This document shows, piece by piece, positions 21,892 to 34,068 of a stretch of DNA of 64,000 bases. Numbering within the stretch: position 1 is the stretch's first letter; the number at the start of each line of letters is the position of its first letter. This DNA is from Ceraceosorus guamensis (Eukaryota > Basidiomycota > Exobasidiomycetes > Ceraceosorales > Ceraceosoraceae): positions 1 to 64,000 of the forward strand of contig NW_020290054.1 in the NCBI RefSeq assembly GCF_003144195.1, written 5' to 3'. A program made the translations under genes and the position numbers. The notes under the pieces were generated by a model, which saw only the letters and a program-made list of their open reading frames with translations, ran no database searches and had not been told where the DNA came from.

Positions 21892-22357
21892 AGCGAGCGG
21901 GAGTAAAGATCGCCCGAACAGCCAGCGAGCTTCGTGCACATAGCCCCCCTCTTTCGGTCGGACCCTTCGTCCGTCGCGTCGGCTGATTGGAGCATCACAT
22001 CATCCTCACGTGTACCTTTCCTCTTCTCTCTTCTCTCTCCTTTCACCGTTCCGATGTCTTGCCTCGCAATGCAGCAGCATGTATCAAGCGGACCGAGGGT
22101 GCTTCAAGAATAATGTGTGATTTGACCAGGGCTATAGTACAACGCTCGGAGGTGACTCAATTCTGCAGTCTCCTCCGAATAAAGTCACGGGTCGGCTCAT
22201 CACTGTCATGGCAGCGCGGTGAAGTAGCAGCGTCGTGTCAGCAAGCTTGCTTAAAAATAAAACAAAAAGGAAAACGAGAAAGATCATGCGAGCTATCTGA
22301 TCCGCCTTGACGCAGACGAGTAGACGGTCATTCTACCAAGTCTCGATGCTGTGCAAC
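21892..22357. other. Convergent spacer between LCB2 and TFB2
   Basis: About 0.47 kb holding two 3' UTRs. Nothing else seen. Confidence 0.6.
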
Positions 22358-24196
22358 TCACCCTTCAGCAGCGACGAAGAATAATCTTTTCTGTTCATTT
22401 TGCCACAGCAGCACTCCGAGCTGAGAGGCGTAATCTCTGACCATTGCGAAATCGGCAAAGGACGAGAAATCTGCAAAGAGAGAGCCTGCGGAGGAGGGCG
22501 GGGGGAATGATTGTGGTGAGTGCGAGTCGGTGGTGAGGGGTCGTGCAAAGAGGTGCTTGACCGCTGAGCACTGGCTAGAGCCATGCGGATCATCCGTGGA
22601 CATGTGGACCCACATACCTGATGAGGTGGTGACTCTATTCTTTTCCCGCTCCCACAGCCTGATCTGATCGGTGACCGTGACTGGCAAGACCGGATCCTGA
22701 ACGAAAGAAAAAGAAACGGCATCTTTTTAGCAACAAAGTCATTGACGCCCCTTCCGAGCCTGCGAGCGACGCGAAGCGAAGATCGGCAGGCTGCACACTC
22801 ACATTCTTGAGCATCTGTCCATGCGCGTGGTGCGTGAGGTATGCTATAATCTATCAGGCGCGAAGAAGGCGAGGGGAAAACGGCTCAGCTTCGCACCGCC
22901 CGCGCTATTCATTCGGCGCCGTCTCACCTGATCAGAGCTGATGCCGTTGCTCAGCGCGGCTTTGACGCTTTCTCTATTGATCGTCCCCATGATGAGGTTC
23001 GGGAAGCGGGCTTTAAGAGAGACGAAGAGGCTCAAGACGCTGATCCGCAAAGGATTGTCTGACGAGGCGAGAGGAATCATGTCAGCGTTCCTTTCCGAAG
23101 GTCCAAAGTGCCGCAACACAAGGCACCAGTTCGACTTACTGGTGTACGCATACACTCTATAATTCGTCTCCAGAATGACAAAACCTCTCTCCTCATCGCT
23201 GCCATGCCCACCGACCAGCGGGGTGGCGCTGCTGGTAAGCGTGGTGGCCAAACGTGTAGGATAGAACCTTCGCGAAGTGCTTTTCCTCTGATAGACTAGT
23301 CCGTAGTCCCTGAAATCTTGCAGCATGTGCAGCTGCGTCTCGGTGAAATCCTCGATGGAGTAGTCCTTGCCCAGTTGAAGATTTCCCAGCATGAAAATGA
23401 ACGACAAGACTTCCACCAGATCCATATTTCTTGATTCTGCCATTGTGAGGTAGGAGAGCAAAAGGTCCCAAAGCTGCGTGTTCAGATCCTCCAGCAGGAA
23501 TTGAAAGCCGAGCGAAGTGATGGAGAGGTCCGCATCGTCTGGTCTTTTGCTCGAGGCGTGCTGCATCAAGCCAGAAGCTCTGAGGAGGTAGAGCACAGGA
23601 GCACGCGGTACTTCTGCACCTCCACTGCCCACCATGTAGTGCAGTATTGCTTCCCATCTACTTCGAGCATACTCGTCCAGGTATTCCAGGTCCACTGCAT
23701 TCTTGTCAGGCGTATCGCAAGCGACCCCGAAAGATCTATGATCGCCTCCTCCTATCAGTGCTCTTCTCATGCCGTCCCTAAACACTCCGTTGAGTTGATA
23801 CTTTGCACCTTTGATCCGCACGATGTTGAGCGTGGACAAGCGGTCCATGCCTTCTTCGAATTTTCGTCTCGCTTCAGTCTCTCGCTTGATCCAAGCCTGA
23901 GCGTCCGAGACAGGCATGGTGGAGGAGGAGGATGCTTCTTCTCCCTCCAAGAAGAGCATAGACATGATTTGTTGTCGCGCAAGCATCGGTACCAATCTGA
24001 AGATGGCCAAGCAATTTGCTGGTCTTTGATACAGCCTATTGAGCGTTGTTTGAGCTTGGCGATCCAAGAAAGCATTGATCGTGTCCTGTCCTTGAGCTTG
24101 CGGTTGTGCGTGTATTAGTCTTTTGCTCGCTCCTCCGCCTCCCGCTTCGCTGGCCCCACCGCCGCGAGTTGGGGTGCTCAGCGCAGGCGTCGACAT
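22358..24196 (-). CDS. TFB2: TFIIH core subunit Tfb2 (p52)
   Basis: Subunit of the TFIIH core that anchors and stimulates the XPB/Ssl2 translocase in transcription initiation and nucleotide excision repair. Five exons: 24196-23140, 23058-22928, 22850-22803, 22696-22618, 22470-22358 (475 aa). Hallmarks: ARSRWEAILHYMVG, LSITSLGFQFLLEDLNTQLW, EVLSFIFMLGNLQLGKDYS, FVILETNYRVYAYT, LRISVLSLFVSLKARFPNLI, IIAYLTHHAHGQMLKN and LPVTVTDQIRLWEREKNRV. The 81-nt intron 23059-23139 is in frame and stop-free. The C-terminus is less certain: the reading frame stops at TGA directly inside a GGGTGAGT donor-like sequence, so an extra short exon is possible (one option would end in EGRIR). Length matches yeast (513) and human (462). 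Confidence 0.93.
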
Positions 24197-25073
24197 GACT
24201 TCTGGCTCGTGACGCGCTGCTCCTGAAGGCTGAGAATGATGCGCTACAAGTCGTCTGATTGTCTAAAAGACCAGCTGGAGGTCACCAGATACTCCCCACC
24301 TGTGCTGAAAAATGGTGAAATGGCCCGCCTCAGGTCCGTAGACAAAAGAGGTCCAGGTTGCCTTTGCAACGCGACAGGGAAGCTCTATGCACAACGCAAC
24401 TCGGCCTCGCGCCTCTTTTGTCTTGAAACGAGACGCTCAAGCTGATTCGCTCGCAACGCAATCGTGTGGGGATGTAAAGGATCAGAAGCGAATCGGAGCG
24501 ACGCACCACTTTCATATCGATGATTTCATGCCGGGTTACAAAGCGAAGCATCAAGGGTCCCTTCATACTGAACGCTTTCATAGACCTGTACTACGACGAA
24601 GCTGTCGAGCGTCCGCGGCCACCGCGGAGAAGCTAAGCCACACGACCCCGTGCAGCAGCAGCCAAAAGCGTTCAACCCGAGCTGAACCAACATCCGTTCA
24701 TTCTCTAGAAGTATCTGTTCTCTCAAGCCTCACAATCACACTCACCCCCCCCCCTTCCAATCCTTCGAGCAACCCATAGCTAGGTCCACTGCTCTGACCT
24801 AATCAAACATGGAATCGATAGACAGTCAACGCCACTCACACTACTGGAGAGTGGATGCATGGACTTCACACCGCGCGAACCGCGTCGGCATTGTCGCTCG
24901 CTAGCAGACATTTCTGCAAAGCCAACGACCGACTGGGAGGCGCAGGCACCTGTCGAACCTTGATGCATGTATGCATGGTCCGATACTCGTGAGCGAAAGC
25001 GCATTTCAACTTGTTTCATTCTTTCTCGACTGGCATCATAGGTGTAGGGAGTACAGTAGTCGTGTGGACCGGC
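24197..25073. other. Spacer upstream of TFB2, downstream of THI5
   Basis: About 0.9 kb between two genes on the same (minus) strand, so it holds the TFB2 promoter. A run of nine C is at 24746-24754. No gene recognised. Confidence 0.6.
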
Positions 25074-26670
25074 TCAAGAGGCGGCAGCGAGCTGAACGAC
25101 GGGTAGAGGAACGCCATTCTTGAGAGCCGAGCGTTTGCCAGCTGCGACGTCCTTTTGAATCTGGGCAATCTCCAGCTGCTTCTCCTCGGCTCTCTCATCC
25201 TGAGGGTCGTCAGGGGTCCAGCTGAGGAAGTCGTTGGTGTAGTTTGGCTTAAAGTCCTGGGGAACAATGCCGAGTCTCTTGGAGTAATTGGTGACCTTGG
25301 TCCAGTCACGCGGCACATTGGCAGCGTCCGTAGACATGTAGACGAAGCATCGCTCAAAGATTCTCTCGTTCAGAGCAGTGTTCATCTCTGGTTTGAACCT
25401 CTTGTACTCTTCCCAAGCCTTTTGAGGGTTGGCGAATAATTGGTCGCTGGCACCCTTGACGGCCCGCAAGAACGCTCTCGCTTTCTCCGGAGCGCGCGCT
25501 AGGAATTCGTCATTGGCGAGGATGAGGATGGAGCAGAAGCAGCAGCACCCAAGCTCAGCCAAAGTGTCAATGCGCATCATCTGAACGTCAGTCGGGTCTC
25601 TGCCCTGCTCCTTCAGCCACTCCTCCAGCTCGACCTGGTTCACGCTCTCGATGCCAATACCTGATCACAACGTGGGCATCTCGTCAGCTGACAAGGACGC
25701 AAAGATACGCTGTCGACATTTCTCCAATTGTCCCCACTCACCGGCATCGATTTCACCACGCTTGATGGCGTCAACCATGTGCATACCTGTGCGAACCGCC
25801 GTGTAGTCGTCCGGGGACACTATGAACAAGCGATCACGATGGGCAAGGGCGTAAGCACATGCGCGCGGTCGGCACACATCACCCCTCTCTCCACTCACTG
25901 CCAAAGTGGCCAGTCAACTCGTCAAGCTGGATCTTGCCGAAGTGACCCTGTGCAAGTCAGATTGAGAGGGAACGTCAGCGTGCGATCTGCTAGTCCCATC
26001 GTGAGGTCCTCCTGCACTCACGACGTAGCCGACGCGCTTGCCCTTCAAGCTTTGGAAGGTACCATCGATGCCGGAGCCCTTGAGGTAAATGACACCAGTG
26101 AAAGGCTCCTGCATCAATGAGCCTGCATAAAGAAGACCATTGCGCGAGCGCCGTCAGCAATGCAACAATGCGCGCTTGTCCCTGCTCAGATGAGCACTGA
26201 CCGATGGCGGTGACATCGTAACCCTTTGCCTTGGCAGCGATGGAGTGGATCATGGCCTTGGCGCCAAGGTCGACGTTGCCGGATCCAATCATACTGCAGG
26301 TTCAATGCATCGAGCGAGTCAGTTTAAGACCTCAAGTCGAACGCGCAGGCGTGATTGACTCACTCGGTAACATCGCTGGGGTCATTGGGCTCGAGCTGCA
26401 AGAATAGCCGGCGTCGGAACGGGATCAGGAAGGGCTCTCGATCATCAAGTAGCGAGGGCAACATGCTCACGATGGCAACCTCGATGCCCTCTTTCTGGAA
26501 GAGTCCCTGCTTTTGCGCCAGAAATACGGCGATGTGATAAGGCGTTGCCTTCCAATTGCTGATCACCAGAATGTCACGCAAAGGAGTAGCTTGAGCTTGT
26601 GGGACCCGAAGGAGCGAGAAACTCATGCGACTCACAGGAGGAAAGAGACCTTGTCAGTCTTGAGACCCAT
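25074..26670 (-). CDS. THI5: HMP-P synthase Thi5/Nmt1 (thiamine pyrimidine)
   Basis: Makes 4-amino-5-hydroxymethyl-2-methylpyrimidine phosphate from PLP and a histidine of the enzyme itself (single turnover), feeding thiamine synthesis in the cytosol. Eight exons: 26670-26636, 26558-26471, 26395-26364, 26293-26202, 26122-26022, 25947-25899, 25819-25742, 25660-25074 (353 aa). Key residues are intact: [25 protein letters not shown] with PLP-binding Lys64 and donor His68, [13 protein letters not shown], and the iron-linked CCCFC motif at 197-201. [12 protein letters not shown] and YTNDFLSW close the domain. The exon 4 donor is GTCAGT, weaker than the usual GTGAGT. A TATA box lies about 115 nt upstream. 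I looked for a TPP riboswitch in the leader and introns and saw none. Related genes are usually repressed by thiamine. Confidence 0.95.
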
Positions 26671-26780
26671 GGTGATGACAGAGAGTGGGGCGTCTAGGTA
26701 GGGTGTTGTATGCGTATGCTAGAGAGTCTCGAGAGACGATATGGCTGCACGGCGGGCACGAAGTGCTTCATCTCTAGGCT

Positions 26781-26787
26781 TTATATA
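26781..26787 (-). promoter_or_regulatory. TATA box of THI5
   Basis: TATATAA on the minus strand, about 111 nt upstream of the THI5 start codon, bracketed by the short inverted repeat AGGCT...AGCCT. Consistent with a strongly inducible promoter. Confidence 0.55.
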
Positions 26788-28278
26788 CATGTAGCCTTCT
26801 CGCCTAAAGGGGGGACGCTCTCACGATCTGGCGAGTTGGTCTGTGCTCCTCGATCTTGATTGGGCAGCAGGAAGGGAGGTCATGCGCCGGTCAAGTGTCA
26901 CACGCACGCACTGCGTCAGTCGCAAATCGAGCACCGGAAGCTTTTGGGCGCAGCGTCAAGAGAGATTCCCAGCATGTGCTGAACGGCACACAAGTAGTGG
27001 TACAGTCAAAATACAGCTATAGGCCAGACATGACATGCAGTGCTCATCGGCAAAGCTTGGGGATGCTCAACAGGCAACACACAGCTCAGGTGCGCTCCAG
27101 CTCTGTTCGTGCACGTCCCTGATTGAGGCTCTCATGAGTGCAGCAGTGTAAGCTAGCGTATCGTCCCCAGCAAGGACCGTCGGAGTGTCTCGCTTGAACT
27201 CGATTGGTGATTAGGGAGATGCATACAAGTTTTTAAAGTATTCGTTCCTCCATCGACGCCTTAAGCAGCACTCCCCGAGGGCTGTGGAATTGCGACCTCG
27301 GGACTTGCCTCGATCCCGTTATAATGATGCTCGCCAGCAGCGCCATCACCATTTTGAACCACGAATCGTGAATGCCGCCAGCACAGCATCCCTCGAGCGT
27401 GTGAAGCACGAGCAAAGCCATACACAGCTCTCAGCATCGAGCCTTTGCACGGCGACTCCAGGTGCTCAGTCACATTTAATTCCACCCTGCAGCCAATGCA
27501 TACCGCGTACGCTACGGTATGGGATCCAGCAATCTATGCATGAGTCAGAGCCAGAGTTGGTCAAGTTCAGGGTCGAGATGAAGCATGTGCTATGGGCTAC
27601 GCCCGTTCAACCTCTGCTGCTGTTCGGCAAGGTATATCGCCCCATGCAAGATCTACGCCAATGATGCTTCAAGACTGGCAACGTGCCTCTCTCGATTGTA
27701 ATCAGAGTACGAAAGTTGGAATAATGATATACAAGTCTCGGTGCATGGAGCGTCCATGCCGGTGCACGATACGGTGTATACGTGTACATTGTGGGCCACC
27801 TATAGCTGGCCAAAGAAGACTTGAGGGGGGGGGGACTCTGTCGGTTATCTCACCCCTGCTACATGTGCGCCACAAGACAGCAGGCGCAAACCGAGTCATC
27901 CGGTCGGGCGTCGCGATCGAGTCGGAGTGAGCTGCGAGGGTGAATCTGTGATCACAATCGTGAATGTCTGCATGACGGCTCCTGCGCTGTTCTCAATCAG
28001 AATCTGTCCCTCTCATCTCCCCCTCCCCCCTTCCTATATCGAGTGCCAGTCTCGGCGCTCGAGTCCAACAAGTCGTCGATCGCCGTCCTTGTTGCAAACA
28101 AAGGCTCCAACCAAATCGTGAACAAGCTGCGAATCGCAGCGAGGCCATCCGCGGTGCTGCTGCTGCTGCTTGCAACAAAAGCTTTCATCGGAAGGATTAG
28201 CAACTAAGCAGCATGCCTGCTGCACCCTGCATGCAGCACATGCGCGCGTCCGCGCTGACTGTCCGTGCGCGGTGCTCC

Positions 28279-28279
28279 G

Positions 28280-28310
<31 letters not shown>
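28279..28310. repeat. (GTGC)n microsatellite
   Basis: About eight tandem tetramer units in intergenic DNA. Confidence 0.9.
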
Positions 28311-29989
28311 AGCCTTGCTTCGACACCACTGAAGCTGCTGCTGCAGCCCAGCCCTCTCCTCTACAACAGGAGCTGCTTGGCTGGTACGTGCATGTACTGT
28401 ACCTGCTATAGCTGCTCTGCGCTGACAAAGTTCTGACTTGGTCAACCCTAACGACGCTTAATTGTTATTGGTGAGCACCGTGTCGGCCAGGTGGGGTCTA
28501 AGGGTATACGGGTCCATCAGAGTCAACAATCCGATCAAGTCTACGAAATATTCGACATCGTTACGGCTTCATCAGAGGTGTAAGGTCTGCTGCGCGCTGC
28601 ACGTGTGGGCTCAGGGCTCGTGGAGAGGGGACGCATGCAGCCAGCAGCAGGCGAACATCCATGCACCGGACCTCTTTGGCTCCACGCCTCCGTCTCCGCG
28701 CGTCGCGTACGTCGACCTTCTTTCTGCCTCTCCCTCTCCGACGCTTGGCAAGCTTCATCGTTGCCACCTTGATGAGATTTTGGCTTTGGGAGAAGCAAGG
28801 GCAGAGGAACAGCGAGCGCGTCAGCCACTTTCGTCTTTCGACTTTTGCCCACATGGAAACTCACACACCTCCTCTGCTCAAGTGCTGCTCTGCACCTTCT
28901 CCCTTGCCGGGTCTAGCTGATCCCTCTCCCCCTTCTCTCTTCTGCGTACAAGCTGCATTCGCATTCGAAAGAGCACGCGCACGCGCACGCACTAAGCACG
29001 CTTCATGCGCCAAGTCAAAAAAATGAACAGGTACTCACGACTCAAGACTGTAAAGCACGAAGGAAGATAAGTGATTGAGATCTAGCTGCTGCTGCTGCTA
29101 CAGCAGATGTGGTGTCGCATGACCCTGCTGCATGCTCGTCGTCGCCCTTTTCTCACTCACCTTGTGCGATCAGGCAAACCCACCCCCCCCCAACCAATCA
29201 CCGAACCAAACAACGCAGAACTTTTTCATTGTGATTTGGGCGTGTTTGCATGTGGCAGGCACACTTTCGAGAAAAGATTTCTTCAGCCAAGCCTCGATTT
29301 TCGCGAATATGTGTGCAATCTATTCACAACAGTCCCTCCCCCCACACCCCAGGCGCTTCAAAGCAGTCAGAGTCCGTCACATGAATCGTGAATCATGGAA
29401 GCCCTGCACAAGCATCTCCTTCGGATATGCTTCTCGGTACATCGTCTTGTTGTCAAGCAACCATTCATCCCCTCAGACCTAGCTGTACGGCCGCTTGAAT
29501 TGAATCTTTCCCAAGCTTCGAGGCAGCTTATCCTTGCGCCAAGCCGTCGGCGGCGATGAGTCGCAGCTACAAGATTGTGCCATCGCCCTGCTCCCGTCCG
29601 CAATGATAGCTCGACGAAAGTCATCTTTTCTGCCTCATCTTTGAACGCGGGCCAGGACAGGCGTAGCGATCCAGTGCAATGCTATCAGATTACGCGGGAC
29701 AAAGAAACAAACGCCTCGAGAAAGGGGCGGGCCGGAGGCAAGAGAGGGAGGTGGGTTGTGTGTGTGTGTATGAAGAGATGCGTGAACGTCGAGGACGCGC
29801 ATGCAACGCTCAGGAACCGCAAGGGTGATGCAGCAATCCCGGAGCGATGCCTGGGCAGATGAGAAGCAGGGAGGCAGTCAAGAATGCGATGGGATGTACA
29901 TGCTGAGATGCGTAACACGAGCCGGTACTGAGCGCAAGGCAGCACTTGATCGAAAAAGTCCTTGTTGTCGAATGCAGCGCACAAAAGTC

Positions 29990-31589
29990 CTAGTACGTAC
30001 TGCCTCCATACTGTCCGGCAGGAGGGTAGCCGGATCCCTTCGATCCAAAGCCAGGTGCTAATCTGCCAGGGCTGTTGTTCCGGTTCGACGAATGACCACC
30101 GCTGAACGGGCTCTCGTGGGTGTTGATGGAGGCAGGACCCATGACGTCGACGTCTCCAGCCCCAATCAACGGGTCCTTGACTTCCCACACGCTTTGCTTA
30201 CTGCCAACGGAGAACTCGAGATCCTCCTTCGTGATGGAGTCCCAATACTTGTACGTCATCATGACTGCAAATAGCAAGCAAAGCGTACCAAAAAAGGTCC
30301 CGTCAATGTAGTGCTTGACTTTGTCGCAGATCGTCGCGGAGAATCCGAACATGAGCACGCAAGCGGCAACGAAGGCCAGTGTACCGAATGTAATGTCTCC
30401 TAGCGGCCACCTGTCGTCGAGTGTTCGCAGGACCAAGATGATTTGCGAGATCACGTAGATCGCCACGCAGACGACCGGGAAAAGCAGCTGGACGACCCAG
30501 AGGCCGACTGTCTTTGTGGGTGACAAGCCGCCTACGGACTTGAAGGTGGCAAGCGCGACCAAAAAGCCGATCAGCCACAAGACCACGCAGGATATCCGCA
30601 AGAACCACAGGGATTTGGGAGTGCCGTCCTCTGCAAATTGGAAGCCAACAAAGCCGTTGATGAGCAGGCACCAATAGATTGCAGTGCCTAGTCCCACGTA
30701 GATGGCCGCAAACACCTGTTGCGCAAAGCGAGGAAGAGGACGTCAAAGTCGGCCCTGTCTCCCAAGCAAAGCTGCCCTGACTCACTGCATATGCGGTGCT
30801 GTAGGTGGGAATGATGGCCGAGTCCAGAAAGATGGCAAGGATTTCTGCCACCGCATATAGATAGAAGAAGAGAACAATCTCCTTCCTCCCTGTGGCAAGC
30901 CCAAAGTACAGGTGTGCATTAGCATTTGTGGCACAAACTCCAAGGGGCAGGCGCGGACCTGGGATATGGTCACGCTCAGCGCCGCTCCTCCGTCTCCCAG
31001 CACGTTGAGTGAGCGACACCTGACCTTGCCCCAAATCATTCTAAGTTGGAGGGCAACCGCTTGCGTGTGCAGAACCGTGAGACTCACCGACGGCAGTGTA
31101 CTTGCTGCGGACGTGGTAAATCATGATCGCTGTCATGATGAGCGCAGCGATGTGCACAAAACATGTTGCTGCGAAGAGAGATGAAGTCGGTGCGACGTTT
31201 ACTGTCAGCCTCCGCCCAAGCCGTACACAGAAGCAAGGTGTACCCGAGGCCCCGCTGTGAGGCAATCCAAGGGGCCAAAGATCCATCAGAGATGTGCGGA
31301 TTGTCGTGGGGACTATGCCGCCAGACAGTAGCAACTTGCGACGGTCTTGCTAAGCATTCGAGCCAAATTGTCATCCGCGCACCTCGATGCTTGCTCCCTA
31401 GAAGCTTTCTTCGCGTTGCTCGAGACGTGATTGCGCGCACTCACCCGGTTGGAAAATGATGGTGTTGTTGATCTCGACATTCCTCGAGTAGCATTTCGGC
31501 TCCAATCCCAACTCGCTGCCCAACAAGGGACACACGATCAATGCTACCGTATCACAGATCTCATCATAGTTCCCAAAAGAGAGACCCAT
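29990..31589 (-). CDS. CHS7: Chitin synthase export chaperone Chs7
   Basis: ER membrane chaperone needed for folding and ER exit of chitin synthase Chs3-type enzymes. Four exons: 31589-31445, 31168-31088, 30889-30786, 30715-29990 (351 aa). The protein starts [20 protein letters not shown] and continues with family blocks [60 protein letters not shown] and [20 protein letters not shown]. Six or seven hydrophobic membrane spans are visible, followed by a soluble tail rich in Gly, Ser and Asn (about residues 290-351). Intron 1 is 276 nt, the others about 70-200 nt. The length fits fungal homologues (about 316-350 aa). Identity is firm. Confidence 0.95.
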
Positions 31590-32999
31590 CTTCAGTAGTG
31601 ATGGTGTAGGTCGTACACGGCGCAGTAGCCAGTAAGAGTGTGATGGTGGCGGATGCCCGATTCACCGCGACGTGGTCAGCGGAGCTTTGCCGTTCCCAGA
31701 CTGAATTGAAGAGGTGCACTTGTTTGAATGCTATTTTCGAATGTGGACGCTGGTGATCCTGAGGCCAAGGAACCGATACGAGTGTCGTGAAAGATCAAGC
31801 GAAGGGTGGGATGTCGGGTATACGATCAGCTGAGCTGCTCAAATTTGGTCAGGGAAGGTGCGTTGAGGACTTGCGTGACTCGGATTGGACCTAAACCCGA
31901 GCGAGCAGTGGTCGACGGCGCAATTGAGGTCAAGATGTGGCTGTTGGGCGATTCCGATGAGGTATGGAAGGTGAAGAGGTGATGTTTGGACGAGAATCGA
32001 ATCGCTCGCCACGAAGCTCGCGTCTCGTGGTACCAAGCACCGCGTCCATTAGCCGAGAAATGTCCACCGAGCCGCCTGCTGCTGTGCAAGATTGCGCCTA
32101 AAGGCATCACACCGCAGAAGGGCGCGCGCGCGCCCGCTTAGGGGGAGAACGTCGCCGCGGCACGACGGCCTTGCGCGCCGTTCATCAGCACAGCATGCAC
32201 AGCACAAGGCCACTCACGACTGACTCGTGACTGCAGATGAGCTAGGACGAGAAGAGGCCCCGGCATGCGACGCGCGCTGACGCTTTGCATCGAAGAGCGA
32301 ACCCTGCCGCTTGCGCCAGGTGCTTCACCATGCAGCAAGCATCGTCTCCAAGGCGAACTTTTTGCCTCAGCTCTGCTGCTGCATGGATGTATGTAGATTC
32401 ACATTCGTGACTTGCCATGCATGCATCAGCAGCAGCTGTGTTTGCCAATCAACGGACTTATTAGACTCTTCTCTCTTCTGATTTTTTGACTCACGACTGT
32501 AGGTACCATCGTACCGCTACGCTACGTTGCGCTAGGCCGCTCACCGCCAACTGAGCACGCTCTGATGCTTCTTCCAACGTCAACATCGTCACGAATCGTG
32601 GGTCAATTACTAAAGAGCTTCGCTTGATATCAGATGCGCCATATCGGATGGACCTTCATCGAGCTCGAGAGGCATCCCAGCTCATTTTTGATACTTTTGG
32701 TGCGTGTCCTCAGCTTGTGCGACACCACTCTTGACTGGGCCGGGCGTGATTCATGATCAAGTTGTGAATACAAGTCATGATCAAGTTGTGAATATAACGC
32801 CACGCTCACAAGCGCGAGGAACGTTCAAATTCAAAGAGCGATGTAGCGGATGAAAGTGTAGAGCACAATACAAGCAGCCGAAGGGTTATCTGTCTCGCTC
32901 AGCACGGGCAACGAACACGGCACATAGCACGAAAGATGCTTCCTTCCGAAATACTCTTCTCCATCGGCGTCATCCCACGTGGTTCTCGTGCACGAAATG
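31590..32999. other. Spacer upstream of CHS7, downstream of cupin gene
   Basis: About 1.4 kb between two minus-strand genes. It includes the CHS7 promoter, an ACTCGTGACT copy at 32223-32232 and a related palindromic TCACGAATCGTGG near 32589. Two nearly identical 17-20 nt stretches (CATGATCAAGTTGTGAATA type) occur at about 32752-32770 and 32777-32795. No gene recognised. Confidence 0.55.
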
Positions 33000-34068
33000 T
33001 CAGTCTGCAAATTCCTTGAAAGAAGTTGGAAGGCGAAGCAGGTAGCCTCCGATCCAGCGACCTGTGCGAAGCGCATAAGTGTTTCGATGAGATCACGAAT
33101 GGCGGCAAGGAGCGAGGCACAGAAGCAGTCAGAGAGCATTAATGCTCTTCGAAAGGGACGGATGCTCACCGAAAATGATGTTGACCCAGTTCGAAATGGT
33201 GACGGGGATGCCTGCGAGGATGACATCAGCGTGATCCAACAATCTGAGCATCTGCGATGACCGCGATAGCAGCGGCAGATATGTCAGTCGCGAGTATAAA
33301 ATGCACCTTCAGGTATTTGCTTGCATGCCAGCCTCACCTGGAAGGGGTTAGGCGGTCGGCCAGCGAGAGTCACAGATGACAAGTAGCCATACTGAAAGCA
33401 TAGAGATGTTATTCAGCGCACAACTCTTGTTGCTCTGGGATCGGCAGCTGATCCTACTCAGCAAACAAAGTGAAAGACTCACAAAGTTGTGCACAAAGGT
33501 CTCGTCGAATCCAGGATTGTCTCCGCCCTTGACAGTGATGTGGACAACTAGATCCTCTCCACTTGCCTCGTCAGACCAGAACGTGTGAGGTCGCCAGGGA
33601 GGAATGTTTACAGTCTCGCCTGCTTTCAGGATACCTGTGCGACCGTCGATCAGATAAGCGAGGATGCCGGACTGCACTGCGAAAGTCTCGGTCTGAAAGC
33701 GATGCACTGCAAAATGGGAGGAGTCGGTCCAGCTATCCATGAGCCACTACCATGACGCATACACTCGGTAAACCTCTGAAGAACCGAGAGGCGAGTGCTT
33801 GCAATTCACCGTGGTAAGGAGGTGTAGCGGTACTCTTCCTTCCTGCACCCGTATGCGGACTGCCCTTCTTGAAACGCTGGCCTGAAGTGAAGCTCCTGCC
33901 ATCATCTTTGACGAGCCATGTCTGCAGATCGCCGTCGAAGAAGTGCCAAGCACCTGTGCTGTCGACGTGTGGTCTCTGCAATGGCTTCTCAACAGTCGTC
34001 AATGTGTACGCGATGTCACGTCAGCGTTGAGAGACAGCCTGGCAAGATGACAGATGCAGTCTCACCAT
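33000..34068 (-). CDS. Single-domain cupin protein
   Basis: A small cupin-fold protein, probably a metal-binding enzyme or sugar-binding protein of unknown substrate. Six exons: 34068-34066, 33975-33810, 33706-33483, 33391-33338, 33251-33170, 33061-33000 (196 aa). Cupin motif 1 is clear: HVHRFQTE gives the HxH(x4)E pattern with His56, His58 and Glu63. Motif 2 is GETVNIPPWRPHTFW, with one conserved His. The C-terminal part (GYLSSVTLAGRPPNPFQ, WVNIIFGRWIGGYLLRLPTS) is hydrophobic and appears in related fungal cupins as I recall them. The first exon is only the ATG, joined across a 90-nt intron to AGACCACAC. This start is inferred because no other in-frame ATG is available upstream. No function beyond the fold can be assigned. 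Confidence 0.82.

Larger units (their letters stand above)
26671..29989. other. Large intergenic region between THI5 and CHS7
   Basis: About 3.3 kb with no gene I can support. The ORFs present are short, low in complexity and on both strands. It contains the THI5 promoter, a (GTGC)n run at 28279-28310, a (CGCA)-rich run near 28976-28991, and ATTCGTGA-type motif copies (near 27361, 27946 and 29377). A rapidly evolving small protein or ncRNA gene cannot be excluded. Confidence 0.5.

Noticed and set aside
27380-27440. CTGAGAG on the minus strand upstream of THI5 as part of a TPP riboswitch
   Set aside because: The companion ACCTGATC core and the paired helices are missing, and it lies over 700 nt from the start codon.
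28460-29030. Several overlapping 100-150 residue ORFs
   Set aside because: They overlap on both strands, are rich in residues expected from local base composition, and match no family I know.
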